NCBI GenBank assembly: GCA_018304045.1
Contig: JAGVWZ010000014.1
Span: forward strand, 1 to 42,703
Reading direction: 5' to 3'
From: Candidatus Pacearchaeota archaeon
GTDB taxonomy: Archaea > Nanobdellota > Nanobdellia > Pacearchaeales > GW2011-AR1
DNA length: 42,703 bases
The notes below the pieces were generated by a model, which saw only the letters and a list, made by a program, of their open reading frames with translations, ran no database searches and was not told the origin of the DNA. A program made the translations under genes and the position numbers. Below are positions 32,452 through 40,746 of the stretch, piece by piece. The number at the start of each line of letters is the position of its first letter. Within the stretch, counting starts at the first letter, position 1.

Positions 32452-32865
32452 ATGAAAATTGTAGGCTTTGGATTAACAAGCATTTCTGGAGAAAGAAAAG
32501 AAGGAAATGGGGAAAAATTGACTTTAAATCAGAATATTGAAATTATGGGAATTTCAAAAGAAAAAGTTCCAATTTCAAGTGAAGAAGTATTAAATTTAAA
32601 ATTCTTATTTTCAATAAAATATTCAGGTGATCTTGGAAAAGTAGAGATAGGGGGAAGTGTTCTTATAATTCCAGATAAAGATGAATCAAAAGAATTTCAA
32701 AAAGCAATAAAAGAAAAATCTATTCCAGAGAAAGCTAAACCAATATTATTCAATTTTATAATGACAAAATGCAATATTAAAGCCCTATCTCTAGAAGATG
32801 ATTTAAATCTTCCTTATCATGTAGCTCTTCCAAAACTAACTATTAATAAGGATAAAATAGATTAA
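32452..32865 (+). CDS. Conserved protein of unknown function, SecB-like size and pattern
   Basis: A 137-residue soluble protein. The pattern FLFSIKYSGDLGKVEIGGSVL, PILFNFIMTKCNIKALSLEDDLNLPYHVALPKL alternates strands then a long helix ending in L-P-x-x-x-x-L-P-K, somewhat like SecB-type chaperones, but I would not assign it. TTTAAAAA at 32423 is about 25 bp upstream. It is convergent with the phosphoesterase gene, overlapping by 4 bp. Confidence 0.6.
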   Translation: MKIVGFGLTSISGERKEGNGEKLTLNQNIEIMGISKEKVPISSEEVLNLKFLFSIKYSGDLGKVEIGGSVLIIPDKDESKEFQKAIKEKSIPEKAKPILFNFIMTKCNIKALSLEDDLNLPYHVALPKLTINKDKID

Positions 32866-33650
32866 TTCATTTTTTCTATAATTTTACTCAATTTTCCAAA
32901 ATTATAATTCCTATTTTCTAGATTATTATATATAATAACTTCAAACTTCTTCAAATCTTTTTCAGGAACAATAAAAAATCCATTATCCTGCTCTTTTTCA
33001 TATCTAAAACTATTTAAATCATAGCCAAAACTAATAGGTGAAAATGAAGGAAGTACATAGACTTCTTTATTTTTCCACTTTCCTTTTAAAAAACACTTGA
33101 ATTTTTCCTTTTTATATTTATCAACAAGGCTAATTGAGGGATGTAAATGTCCAAGAATAAAATACTTACAATCTTCAAAACACCCATTATATAATTTATT
33201 ACCATGCATAAAACAAATTCCCTTTACTTTGTAATAATCAACTACTTTCAAATCTCTTTTTTTAGCAATAGGCCCTAAAATATTATCATGATTTCCCTTA
33301 ATTAAGATTATTTTATCTTTTTTCTGTTTATTCATATCATCTTTTTCTATTTTTTTATCCAAATAATCAATTAACCTAAGTGTTTCACTCCATTCCTTAT
33401 CACTTATGCCCCCAAATTCATGCTTTAAATCACCTAAAATTATAATCTGTTTAATCAATATCCCATCTTTTTTTAATAATTTAAAAACTCTATCCAATCT
33501 TTCAATAATTTCTTTAAATTGAACGTCAGGAATAGCCCCTCTTTCAGCAATATGTTCTTCATATCCAATATGAACATCTCCAAACACTAAAATCTCTTTA
33601 TCAATAAGTAAACAATCTTCTAAAAATCTAATTTCAACTTCTTTTTTCAT
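32862..33650 (-). CDS. Lhr-associated metallophosphoesterase (COG1407 type)
   Basis: A 262-residue calcineurin-like phosphoesterase with all metal motifs: FGDVHIGYEEH (D25, H27), IILGDLKHEF, IKGNHDN, FMHGNK and LGHLHPSI. The YEEHIAERGAIPDVQ segment is characteristic of the archaeal group encoded beside Lhr helicases, which is the case here (lhr lies 124 bp upstream on the same strand). A role in DNA or RNA end processing during repair is inferred from that association. Confidence 0.87.
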   Translation of the reverse strand: MKKEVEIRFLEDCLLIDKEILVFGDVHIGYEEHIAERGAIPDVQFKEIIERLDRVFKLLKKDGILIKQIIILGDLKHEFGGISDKEWSETLRLIDYLDKKIEKDDMNKQKKDKIILIKGNHDNILGPIAKKRDLKVVDYYKVKGICFMHGNKLYNGCFEDCKYFILGHLHPSISLVDKYKKEKFKCFLKGKWKNKEVYVLPSFSPISFGYDLNSFRYEKEQDNGFFIVPEKDLKKFEVIIYNNLENRNYNFGKLSKIIEKMN

Positions 33651-33709
33651 ATTAATATAAAATAATTAACAAAATCAGTATATATAACCATTTCTCTCAA
33701 ATATTTTTA

Positions 33710-33766
33710 ATGTTTGTCTGTTTGTTGGATGTCTGTTTGTCTGTTGTAAACACTCCAACAGACACA
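33710..33766. repeat. CCAACA(G/A)ACAGACA repeat cluster between lhr and its phosphoesterase gene
   Basis: Minus-strand TCCAACAAACAGACAAACA (33711-33729) and CAACAGACAAACAGACA (33730-33746), and plus-strand CACTCCAACAGACA (33751-33764). The same 14-mer CACTCCAACAGACA occurs inside the coiled-coil/winged-helix gene near 38127. The cluster lies in a 124-bp intergenic gap. Confidence 0.65.
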
Positions 33767-33774
33767 TAAATCAA

Positions 33775-36426
33775 TTAATCTTCCTTATCTTTAATCTCCT
33801 TAACTATCTCTTTATGTATTCTCTTCATAAATTCTATCCTATCTTCCATTTTTAATAAGTCTGAATAACCCTGAAGAATTAAATTCATTGCAAAAGGTGA
33901 AGGAAGTTTGGTTTGTGTCTTTTCAATTTTAATATTTCCATCTTTTAACCATTTCAAAACCAATTCAGTATTGCCAATATCCATTAAATCCTCTAACACC
34001 TCTCTCCTAGCCTCTTTTAATATAGGAAAATCTTTTGAAAGTTTATTAATAGCATTAAGTAAAAAAAATGAATTCATCTGTTGCTTGCCAACACTTTTCA
34101 CCCTCCCTTTATAATTTCTCAGAATCATAAGAGATCTAGCAGCACAATGTCTGAATCTTCTCTTTAATATTTCAGTTTTACTAATAGCTTCTTCTAAAAT
34201 TTCCCTAAGGTTCTCAACTTTTAATACTTTCATAGCTTCATCAATAGGCAATTGCTCTCCTGCAAAGTAAAAACCATTGTCACTTATACCAATTTCAATA
34301 TCTCTTCCAACTTTTTGAGCCATTAAATAACCCAATGCCCTGGATAATGCATCATTTATCCTTCTTCCAAACAAAAAATGGAATATCAAATAGTTTTTTT
34401 CACCTTTATATTGTTCAATTATCAATCTTTTTTCATGAGATATCTTAGAGTACCTAAATTGTTCATTAAAATAATTATAAATTCCCTTTGCAACGTGATT
34501 ATCACAATAACAATACTCTTTAATAAATTCAATTATATCTTCCCTAGACTTTTTTACTTCAAATTTTTCATTCAAAAGCTTTCTGAATCTTTGTATTTCC
34601 ATTGCAGACTCAAAACTTAAGGGCAACATTTCACTAAACCAAGAAGGAATAGTTGGATTTTTCTTAACACCTGCTACAACATAGGCTTTCATACCTCTTG
34701 TATACATGAACTGATATTTTTTTCCACCTAAAACAAACACATCTCCTGGTTTCATCTTCTCTAAAAATGCTTCATCTACAACACCAACTTTAAAATCTTT
34801 TCTTTCCCCACTTCCAATAACAATAGTAATAAAACTTTCCTCAGGTATTGTTCCAATATTTGTTAAATAAATAACTCTTGCAAGCTTGCCTTTTTTTCCA
34901 ATTTGTTTTGTTTCAGCATCATACCATATCTTTGCATAGACATTTCTATGTTCCAATGCATATTCTCCAGCCAAATAACTAATAACACTCATGAAATCTT
35001 CTCTTGTTAAATCTCTATAGCAGTAACTTTTTCTTATTAATTGAAACATTTCATCAATATTCCATATTCTTTGTATACACATTCCAAATATTTGCTGGCT
35101 TAAAACATCCAAACAGTTCTGAGGAATATGAATCTTATCAATTTTTCTTTCATGACACTCCTTATTCAAGATACTACACTCAACTAAATCATCCCTATCA
35201 GTCACAATAAACCTTCCTTTAGAAATATCATGCAATTTATGACCTGCTCTCCCAATCCTTTGTATTGCTCTTGCAGAACTTTTCGGACTTCCAAGCAATA
35301 TAACTAAGTCAATATAGCCAATATCAATTCCTAATTCAAGTGAAGTACTAGAAACAACTACTTTTAATTCACCTTTTCTCAATTTATCTTCAATTTCAAA
35401 TCTATATTCCTTTGAAAGAGCAGAATGATGTGCACCAATTACATCAGAACCACTGCTTTTAGTAGAATCTATTAGTTCTTCAGCAGTATTTCCTAAATAA
35501 TTCTCAGGAAACATCTCCTTTAAGTGATGAATCACTCTTTCAGTAGCAGCTCTTGTGTTTGTAAATATTAAAGTAGTCCTATGTTCTTGGATTAATTTAT
35601 CAATTAAAGTGTATAATGAATAATGAATCTCTTCACCAGTTGTATCTATAAGATTTTCAACACTAGTTAAAACCTTTATATCTATTTTTTTACTAGTTTG
35701 AACCTCTGCAATCAAACATTCTCTATTAACTCCAACTAAAAAATTAGCAACCTTCTCTAAAGGAGCAACAGTAGCAGAAAGACCTATTCTAACAGGAGTT
35801 ATTTTACTGATTTCTTCTAATCTTTCTAAGCTAACACTTAAGTAAACTCCTCTTTTATTACCAAGTGAATGGATTTCATCAATTATTATGAATTCAACAC
35901 TGTTTAAATGATCTATAAACTTCTTAGTTGTTAGTACAATAGCTAAACTTTCAGGAGTTGTTACAAAAATATGTGGAGGATTCTTCAACATTTTAGTTTT
36001 TTCACCTGCCTTTGTATCTCCTGTTCTTAAACCAACTCTTATTTTTTGCAATTTTATACCTTTTTTTTCAGCTAATTTATAGATTTCCTCTAATGGTTTG
36101 ATTAAATTAACAAAAATATCATTGTTCAATGCCTTTAATGGTGAAGAATAAACACAATATACCTTATCTTCAAGTTCGTTCTTCTCAGCTAATCCCACAA
36201 GATAATTTAAAATAGCCAAAAAACTAGTCAAAGTCTTTCCACTTCCAGTAGGAGCACTAATTAATATGTTTTTTCTTTCATGAACACTCATAACTCCATA
36301 TAGCTGTGCATCTGAAAAATCCTTAAATTTATTAAAAAACCATTCTTTAACAAGAGGATTTAAAATAGGTTTGAGTTTTTCAGAGTCTATCTTTTCAATA
36401 GTTGTTAATAATTGTTTAGTTTCCAT
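33775..36426 (-). CDS. lhr: Lhr-type superfamily 2 helicase
   Basis: An 883-residue helicase. Motif I is SAPTGSGKT (57-65), motif II DEIHSLG, motif III LSATVAPLE, then TLIFTNTRAATERV, TSSLELGIDIGYIDLVI and QRIGRAGHKLHD (motifs IV-VI). A winged-helix and Lhr-specific core region follow (RVIYLTNIGTIPEE, ILKRRFRHCAARSLMILRNYKG). Length fits Lhr-core. It is a 3'-5' DNA/RNA-hybrid helicase in known members. The phosphoesterase gene follows on the same strand. Confidence 0.92.
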   Translation of the reverse strand: METKQLLTTIEKIDSEKLKPILNPLVKEWFFNKFKDFSDAQLYGVMSVHERKNILISAPTGSGKTLTSFLAILNYLVGLAEKNELEDKVYCVYSSPLKALNNDIFVNLIKPLEEIYKLAEKKGIKLQKIRVGLRTGDTKAGEKTKMLKNPPHIFVTTPESLAIVLTTKKFIDHLNSVEFIIIDEIHSLGNKRGVYLSVSLERLEEISKITPVRIGLSATVAPLEKVANFLVGVNRECLIAEVQTSKKIDIKVLTSVENLIDTTGEEIHYSLYTLIDKLIQEHRTTLIFTNTRAATERVIHHLKEMFPENYLGNTAEELIDSTKSSGSDVIGAHHSALSKEYRFEIEDKLRKGELKVVVSSTSLELGIDIGYIDLVILLGSPKSSARAIQRIGRAGHKLHDISKGRFIVTDRDDLVECSILNKECHERKIDKIHIPQNCLDVLSQQIFGMCIQRIWNIDEMFQLIRKSYCYRDLTREDFMSVISYLAGEYALEHRNVYAKIWYDAETKQIGKKGKLARVIYLTNIGTIPEESFITIVIGSGERKDFKVGVVDEAFLEKMKPGDVFVLGGKKYQFMYTRGMKAYVVAGVKKNPTIPSWFSEMLPLSFESAMEIQRFRKLLNEKFEVKKSREDIIEFIKEYCYCDNHVAKGIYNYFNEQFRYSKISHEKRLIIEQYKGEKNYLIFHFLFGRRINDALSRALGYLMAQKVGRDIEIGISDNGFYFAGEQLPIDEAMKVLKVENLREILEEAISKTEILKRRFRHCAARSLMILRNYKGRVKSVGKQQMNSFFLLNAINKLSKDFPILKEARREVLEDLMDIGNTELVLKWLKDGNIKIEKTQTKLPSPFAMNLILQGYSDLLKMEDRIEFMKRIHKEIVKEIKDKED

Positions 36427-36456
36427 ATAAGCAGAAATAATCTGTTTATTCAGTTT

Positions 36457-37578
36457 TTATATCTTATTAATAGAAATTTTATTAGAAGCCAATGTATTAT
36501 TTGTTTGAGTAGGAGATTTTAATTTTTTATAAATAAATAAAACAATTACAAGTAAAATAATAACAAAGATTATAATAGTAAATAAAAATGATTTATTTTC
36601 TTCTTTTTTAAGGACTTCTACTTGCCAGGTTTTAGTTTTTACAATCCTTCCCTTACTCAATTCTAATTTAATAGTAAAATTACCCTCTTTTAAAGCAATA
36701 TATTCAAAATAACTTAATTTTTTATCCTGAACTTTGGAATTAATATACCATTTAATAGAATCATAATCTTCATTTTCAATTGAAAAACGTTTATTATCTT
36801 CAACAAACATAACAACTTTATTTTCTTTAGGAAAGGGGTTTAAAATCTCTAGATTAGAAGCATTATTTTCATTATTAGTACCATTCACTGTATTTTGGTT
36901 ATCAGATTCATCTAAAAAATCATTAATATTATTATAACTTTGATTATTATTAGTAGAATTATTTGTGGAACCATTAGTGTTGTTTGAAATAATAGGACTA
37001 TTAAAATTTTGATTAGGTTTTGCTTTATAATAAACCTCAAAATAAGTACCATTTTCATTTTCCTTAGGAACAATCAATGCATTCCAAGTATTTTCACTAA
37101 AAGAAATGTTTACTCCTGCATCAGCTAAATCATCTAATAATTCCCCTAAAGATTTATTATAATAATCTTCAGGATTCACATATTTAAGAATATTTGACTG
37201 ATTGTTTAAAAGTATTTCAAAATTAAGTTCAGATTTACCATTTGGAAGAGTAACATTCATTATTATTTCCAAAGAACCATTTTCATTTAAATTAACCCAA
37301 TTTGTTGTAATTAATGGATTTCCATAAGAATCAAGTAATACCAAAGTGACTGTTCCATTATTTTCTACTATTGTAAAATTCATAACAAAATTTGCAAAAG
37401 TTTCAACATAAATCATCCACAATTCTGGACTTGAAAATCCAGTAGAATACCATTCATCATAAAAATTAACAGTTAAAGGTTCTGCAGCACTAATAAAATT
37501 TATAAAAATAGGTATTAAAATAAGAGCAAATAATATACCCCTTCCCCTTTTAATGAACTTGTTCTTAATCATATTCAC
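36457..37578 (-). CDS. Predicted surface protein with Asn-rich linker and C-terminal anchor
   Basis: A 373-residue protein: signal peptide (about 10-31, ending FISAAEP), beta-rich external domain (32-190), a linker very rich in Asn, Ser and Thr (about 195-245) with many N-x-S/T sites, a second beta domain (250-325, PKD-like VQDKKLSYFEYIALKEGNFTIKLEL), a membrane helix (about 331-351) and a short basic tail. It resembles archaeal S-layer-associated proteins. The function is unknown. Confidence 0.75.
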   Translation of the reverse strand: MNMIKNKFIKRGRGILFALILIPIFINFISAAEPLTVNFYDEWYSTGFSSPELWMIYVETFANFVMNFTIVENNGTVTLVLLDSYGNPLITTNWVNLNENGSLEIIMNVTLPNGKSELNFEILLNNQSNILKYVNPEDYYNKSLGELLDDLADAGVNISFSENTWNALIVPKENENGTYFEVYYKAKPNQNFNSPIISNNTNGSTNNSTNNNQSYNNINDFLDESDNQNTVNGTNNENNASNLEILNPFPKENKVVMFVEDNKRFSIENEDYDSIKWYINSKVQDKKLSYFEYIALKEGNFTIKLELSKGRIVKTKTWQVEVLKKEENKSFLFTIIIFVIILLVIVLFIYKKLKSPTQTNNTLASNKISINKI

Positions 37579-37637
37579 ACCCTCTTCCAGACTATAAATA
37601 TCAACAGCTTTAAAAACTTATTTGATTATAGGACTCC

Positions 37638-37904
37638 ATGAAATTGAGCAATGAAAAAAAAGACAAAATTTCTGAACAAATACTCTCCCATTTATTTCAT
37701 TCTTTTCCAAAAACACCATTTACAGCAGAGGTTGCAAGAGAAATGATACGTGATGAAGAATTTGTTAAAAGATTACTAGTCGAGTTAGAGTCTAAAAACC
37801 TTGTAGTATCCATAAGGAAGAATAACAAAGGTGAACCTTTTTCCAGAAGATTAAAGTGGAGATTATCCAATAAAGTTTATGAGGTTTACAAATCTAAACA
37901 ATAA
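37638..37904 (+). CDS. Winged-helix-like small protein
   Basis: An 88-residue soluble protein. The helix pattern KISEQILSHLFHSFPKTPFTAEVAREMIRDEEFVKRLLVELESKNLVVSI is a winged helix, and the rest NKGEPFSRRLKWRLSNKVYEVYKS looks like the wing and last helix. I recall very similar unnamed proteins in Pacearchaeota. It lies directly upstream of the coiled-coil/winged-helix gene and ends 37 bp before it, so the two may act together. Confidence 0.7.
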   Translation: MKLSNEKKDKISEQILSHLFHSFPKTPFTAEVAREMIRDEEFVKRLLVELESKNLVVSIRKNNKGEPFSRRLKWRLSNKVYEVYKSKQ

Positions 37905-37912
37905 CATAAATC

Positions 37913-37920
37913 TATATAAA
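37913..37920 (+). promoter_or_regulatory. TATA box deciding the start of the 37942 gene
   Basis: TATATAAA lies 22-29 bp upstream of ATG 37942. The longer frame from 37879 would include the TATA box in its coding part, so the shorter start is chosen. Confidence 0.6.
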
Positions 37921-37941
37921 CTCTTTTTTTATCCATTTTTT

Positions 37942-38700
37942 ATGAAAGATCCAATAAAAATTGCCTTTTCTAAAGTTAAAATTGATATTTCTAATCTAGA
38001 AAATGAAACATTTCTTATTAAAAAAGAGATTCTAGAGATTAAATCTATGTTGACTTCCCTTCATGAGTTACTTAATGATCAAGTTTTATCAAAGATCTCT
38101 GAAAAATCAGGTATTTTCACTCCAACACTCACTCCAACAGACAGACAGACAAATCCAACAATAGACAGATATCCAACAGACACTCCAACAGTTCCACAGG
38201 AAATAGGGGGGTTAAAAACCCCAAATATAGAAATTTCCACAGGAAATAGAGGGGTTCCAACAGACAGACAGACAAACCAACAGACAGACAGACAGACACA
38301 AAAAACCTATATTTTACCTGATTTATCCATTAAATCTAAAGATATTAGCTCTTCTGTAGAGTCCAGTATTCTCGAGGCATCAGGAATGATTAATTCACTT
38401 AATTCCATAAAAAAAGATATAAAGTTAAAATTTAAATCTTTAACAACTCAGGAAATGCTTATCTTTTCAACTATCTATGAATTCGAGGAAAAAGATCCAA
38501 ATAATACTACTTATGAGACTATCTCTTCGAGATTAAATCTAAGTGAAAGTTCAATAAGAGATTATACCCTTAAATTAATTAAAAAAGGCATTCCTATTAA
38601 AAAACAGAAGATAAACAATAGAAAAGTTCTTCTTTCAATATCTCCAGAGCTTAAAAAACTTGCAACTCTTTCCACAATTCTTCAACTAAGAGAGCTATAA
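37942..38700 (+). CDS. Coiled-coil/winged-helix DNA-binding protein with repeat-bearing linker (type 1)
   Basis: A 252-residue protein: N-terminal amphipathic coiled coil (about 8-50), a low-complexity linker (about 59-121) with PTDRQTN/QQTDRQTQ repeats, and a C-terminal winged helix (about 165-241; LTTQEMLIFSTIYEFEE, ISSRLNLSESSIRDYTLKLIKKG). The linker DNA carries two ORB-like motifs and several CCAACAGACAGACA repeats. The two ORB-like copies are read in different frames, pointing to a DNA-level function. Candidate initiator, partition or nucleoid protein. It shares its plan with the gene at 39209. Confidence 0.72.
   Translation: MKDPIKIAFSKVKIDISNLENETFLIKKEILEIKSMLTSLHELLNDQVLSKISEKSGIFTPTLTPTDRQTNPTIDRYPTDTPTVPQEIGGLKTPNIEISTGNRGVPTDRQTNQQTDRQTQKTYILPDLSIKSKDISSSVESSILEASGMINSLNSIKKDIKLKFKSLTTQEMLIFSTIYEFEEKDPNNTTYETISSRLNLSESSIRDYTLKLIKKGIPIKKQKINNRKVLLSISPELKKLATLSTILQLREL
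38124..38300 (+). repeat. Intragenic iteron-like and ORB-like repeats
   Basis: CCAACAGACAGACAGACA occurs at 38134 and 38257, CCAACAGACAC at 38173, CCAACAGACAGACAGACAG at 38278. Between them TTCCACAGGAAATAGGGGGG (38192-38211) and TTTCCACAGGAAATAGAGGGG-like sequence (38234-38254) match the ORB pattern of oriC element 1 (TTTCCAATGGAAATAGGGGGG). All lie inside one reading frame. Confidence 0.8.
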
Positions 38701-39208
38701 AAACCTTTAAAATTAGGCTCCTGAGAGCCTAAAAAGGGCATTACAGCGATTTTACATCAGATCTTTCTTCCTTAAAGACCCTCATAAGATTATTTACTTT
38801 CGGTATAACGATTAATATTTAGCGTTAGCTTCAGCTAAATATTAATCCCATTAAAGTCTTGAGGACTTTAAGCCCTAAAAAGCTAATTTATCCAAACATT
38901 AGCCCCTTAAAAACCAAATTCTCTCTTCTTTAATTAAATCTTCTTTTTTCATTGTTTCTTCTCTTTTTTCTTAAAATCATAATCATTTTTTTTAAATCCT
39001 ATCTCACACTTTTTTAATTTCTCTTACTTTTTATTCAAAAATCACTATTTTTCAGTAGATTAATCCATTAGTTAACTCTCACTTTTCCAGTTTTTAGTGG
39101 TTTTTTCATGTTTTTTTAGGTATTATTAGTGTTTTTATCCATTACTTTACTAAAAAACACACTTTTCCTATTTTTGAAGTATTTGAACAGCTATTATATA
39201 ATAACTGT
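38701..39208. other. 508-bp intergenic region with three hairpins
   Basis: TTAGGCTC-CTGA-GAGCCTAA (38713-38732); GATTAATATTTAGC with a 10-base loop and its perfect complement (38810-38847, 14-bp stem); TTAAAGTC-TTGAG-GACTTTAA (38851-38871). All three have perfect stems. The rest (38872-39208) is T-rich with no ORF. It lies between the 3' ends of the two coiled-coil/winged-helix genes. It may hold terminators, a structured RNA or a recombination site. Confidence 0.6.
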
Positions 39209-39829
39209 CTAGTAATCCTCCATTTCTTTTCTTTTCTTTTCTTTTGATTTTATTTTTTTAGCTTTTAGTAAAATATCCCTTACTTCTAATGGAATGAATA
39301 ATCTTTTCTTATTATTTTCCCCAACTATCTCTTCCAACAGTCCTTCATTTTTTTGTCTAATTGAATTAACTTGCCCTCTTATTGTTGCCTTATCCTTTCC
39401 AAGCATTGCAGCAAGATCTTCATAACTCAATTTCATATCTCCTGCATTAAGCAAAGTAAACATAATTGCTCGTTCAGTTATAGATAAATTGTCCAAAATA
39501 CCTGTTTGAACAGGTGTTTGAACACTGTTTAAAACACTAGAAACACCTGTTTGTTTATTAAACACTGTTTGCCTTTGTTTAAAAATCCCTCGTTCACCTA
39601 AAATTGAAACCATGTTTTTCAAATTTTCAAGTTCATCTTTCACCGAAGCTAATTCTTCACTTAAATCTAAAACCTGATCTTTTATTTCAGAATTATTTGA
39701 GTCAAGGTGTTTAATCCACTTGCTCATGTTGTTTATATCCTGTTTAGCACTGTTGAAGCCTGTTTGAACAGCCTGTTTAAGTTGTTCAACCTCTCTTTTT
39801 TCAGCCTTTTTATTAAATATTCCAAACAT
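39209..39829 (-). CDS. Coiled-coil/winged-helix DNA-binding protein with repeat-bearing linker (type 2)
   Basis: The start is set at ATG 39829 (MFGIFNKKAEKREVEQ, 206 residues) from the TATA box at 39851. It has an N-terminal segment with KQAVQTGFNSAKQ, a coiled coil (about 35-80), a Gln/Thr/Val-rich linker (84-113; TVFNKQTGVSSVLNSVQTPVQTG) and a winged helix (115-190; LSITERAIMFTLLNAGDMKLSYEDLAAMLGKDKATIRGQVNSI). The linker DNA is built of AAACAGTGTT and CTGTTTGAACAG units in more than one frame. I recall relatives with QTPVQTGVQT linkers in many DPANN genomes. Confidence 0.72.
   Translation of the reverse strand: MFGIFNKKAEKREVEQLKQAVQTGFNSAKQDINNMSKWIKHLDSNNSEIKDQVLDLSEELASVKDELENLKNMVSILGERGIFKQRQTVFNKQTGVSSVLNSVQTPVQTGILDNLSITERAIMFTLLNAGDMKLSYEDLAAMLGKDKATIRGQVNSIRQKNEGLLEEIVGENNKKRLFIPLEVRDILLKAKKIKSKEKKRKEMEDY
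39500..39570. repeat. Intragenic CTGTTTGAACAG/AACACTGTTT repeats
   Basis: CCTGTTTGAACAGGTGTTTG, AACACTGTTTAAAACAC, GAAACACCTGTTTG and AAACACTGTTTG follow each other with half-sites in both orientations. A second group (CTGTTTGAACAGCCTGTTTA, GTTGTTCAAC) lies at 39758-39790 in the N-terminal codons. The same units occur outside the gene at 39968-39996 and 41760-41834. Confidence 0.75.
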
Positions 39830-40331
39830 ATATATTTCAAACACCACTCCTTTATAAATCTTTCTGTAATGATCTTTAATACTTTTTAATTTATCATCGA
39901 TAAAACCAAATCCAAACAGTTGTTTTATCTATTAGATTATTCCTCCAAATTCTATTTTATAGTGTTTTTTGGGTTGTTTAAACAGCCATAAACAGGTAAA
40001 CCTCTAAAATTATTAATTCATTTTTAATTCATTTTTTAATCAAATTTGTCAAAACAACAAAAAACAACTCAATTTTAGCCTAATAATAAGTTTTAAACAC
40101 ACAATTTAACACAATTATCGCTATTTTTACAAATTAATCAATTTTTACTTATTTTCATTTTATATATAAATGATGCATTTTTACTTATTTTTTTATCAAA
40201 AATGTGCTTATTTTATCAAATTAATCAATTTTTGCTTATTTTTTATCAAAAATAGAGATTCATCCAACAACCAAAACTCCCTAAAAAATAAGATTTAAAT
40301 ACCTAAAAATCTTAGTCTATTTACAAAAAAG
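39830..40331. other. 500-bp AT-rich intergenic region with direct repeats
   Basis: It holds the TATA box of the 39829 gene (39851-39859), GGTTGTTTAAACAGCC and ATAAACAGGTAAAC (39972-40000), and a block of direct repeats: AAATTAATCAATTTTT(A/G)CTTATTTT at 40131-40155 and 40218-40242, with further (A/G)CTTATTTT..ATCAAA units at 40178-40220 and 40230-40255. No ORF is visible. The repeats lie just upstream of the 40341 gene. Confidence 0.6.
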
Positions 40332-40340
40332 GTGAAATTC

Positions 40341-40697
40341 ATGAAAAGAAAAAACTTAGACATGGCTAGCTATGAGCCAAAAAAGAAGTTTAAAGCTCAT
40401 CATAAATATTTAATAGCTGGAGCAATAATTACAGCAGGATCTTTCCTATTGACTTTAGTTCCCTGCAGCATACTTACTTCAAAATCAATGATTCCAGGAG
40501 TTTGTAAACTTCCAAACCCGTTTATTAATTTAACCACTACATCTCACTATTACTATGGCTTCTCAAATAATCCAATAACAGGTCTAATTTTACAATTTAT
40601 TGTTTCAATGCTTATTGTTTATGGATTCATATTTTTAATAAAAAAATTAAACTTAAAACGAAAAAATTACAAAATAGTTGATTTAACTAAAAGATAA
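40341..40697 (+). CDS. Small two-helix membrane protein
   Basis: An in-frame GTG lies at 40332, but AGGTGA there reads better as a Shine-Dalgarno sequence 5-6 bases before ATG 40341, giving 118 residues. It has a basic N-terminus (KRKNLDMASYEPKKKFKAHHK), helix 1 (about 24-42), an external loop with two Cys (VPCSILTSKS, GVCKLPNPF), helix 2 (about 80-102) and a basic tail. The function is unknown. Confidence 0.6.
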   Translation: MKRKNLDMASYEPKKKFKAHHKYLIAGAIITAGSFLLTLVPCSILTSKSMIPGVCKLPNPFINLTTTSHYYYGFSNNPITGLILQFIVSMLIVYGFIFLIKKLNLKRKNYKIVDLTKR

Positions 40698-40746
40698 ACT
40701 AAATTTAATTTATACTTAATTAAACAAAAAGGAGGAAAAGAAGAAC

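Noticed and set aside
38124-38300. CRISPR-like array of GACAGACA repeats
   Set aside because: Units are short, irregular and without unique spacers of fixed length, and they lie in a continuous reading frame.
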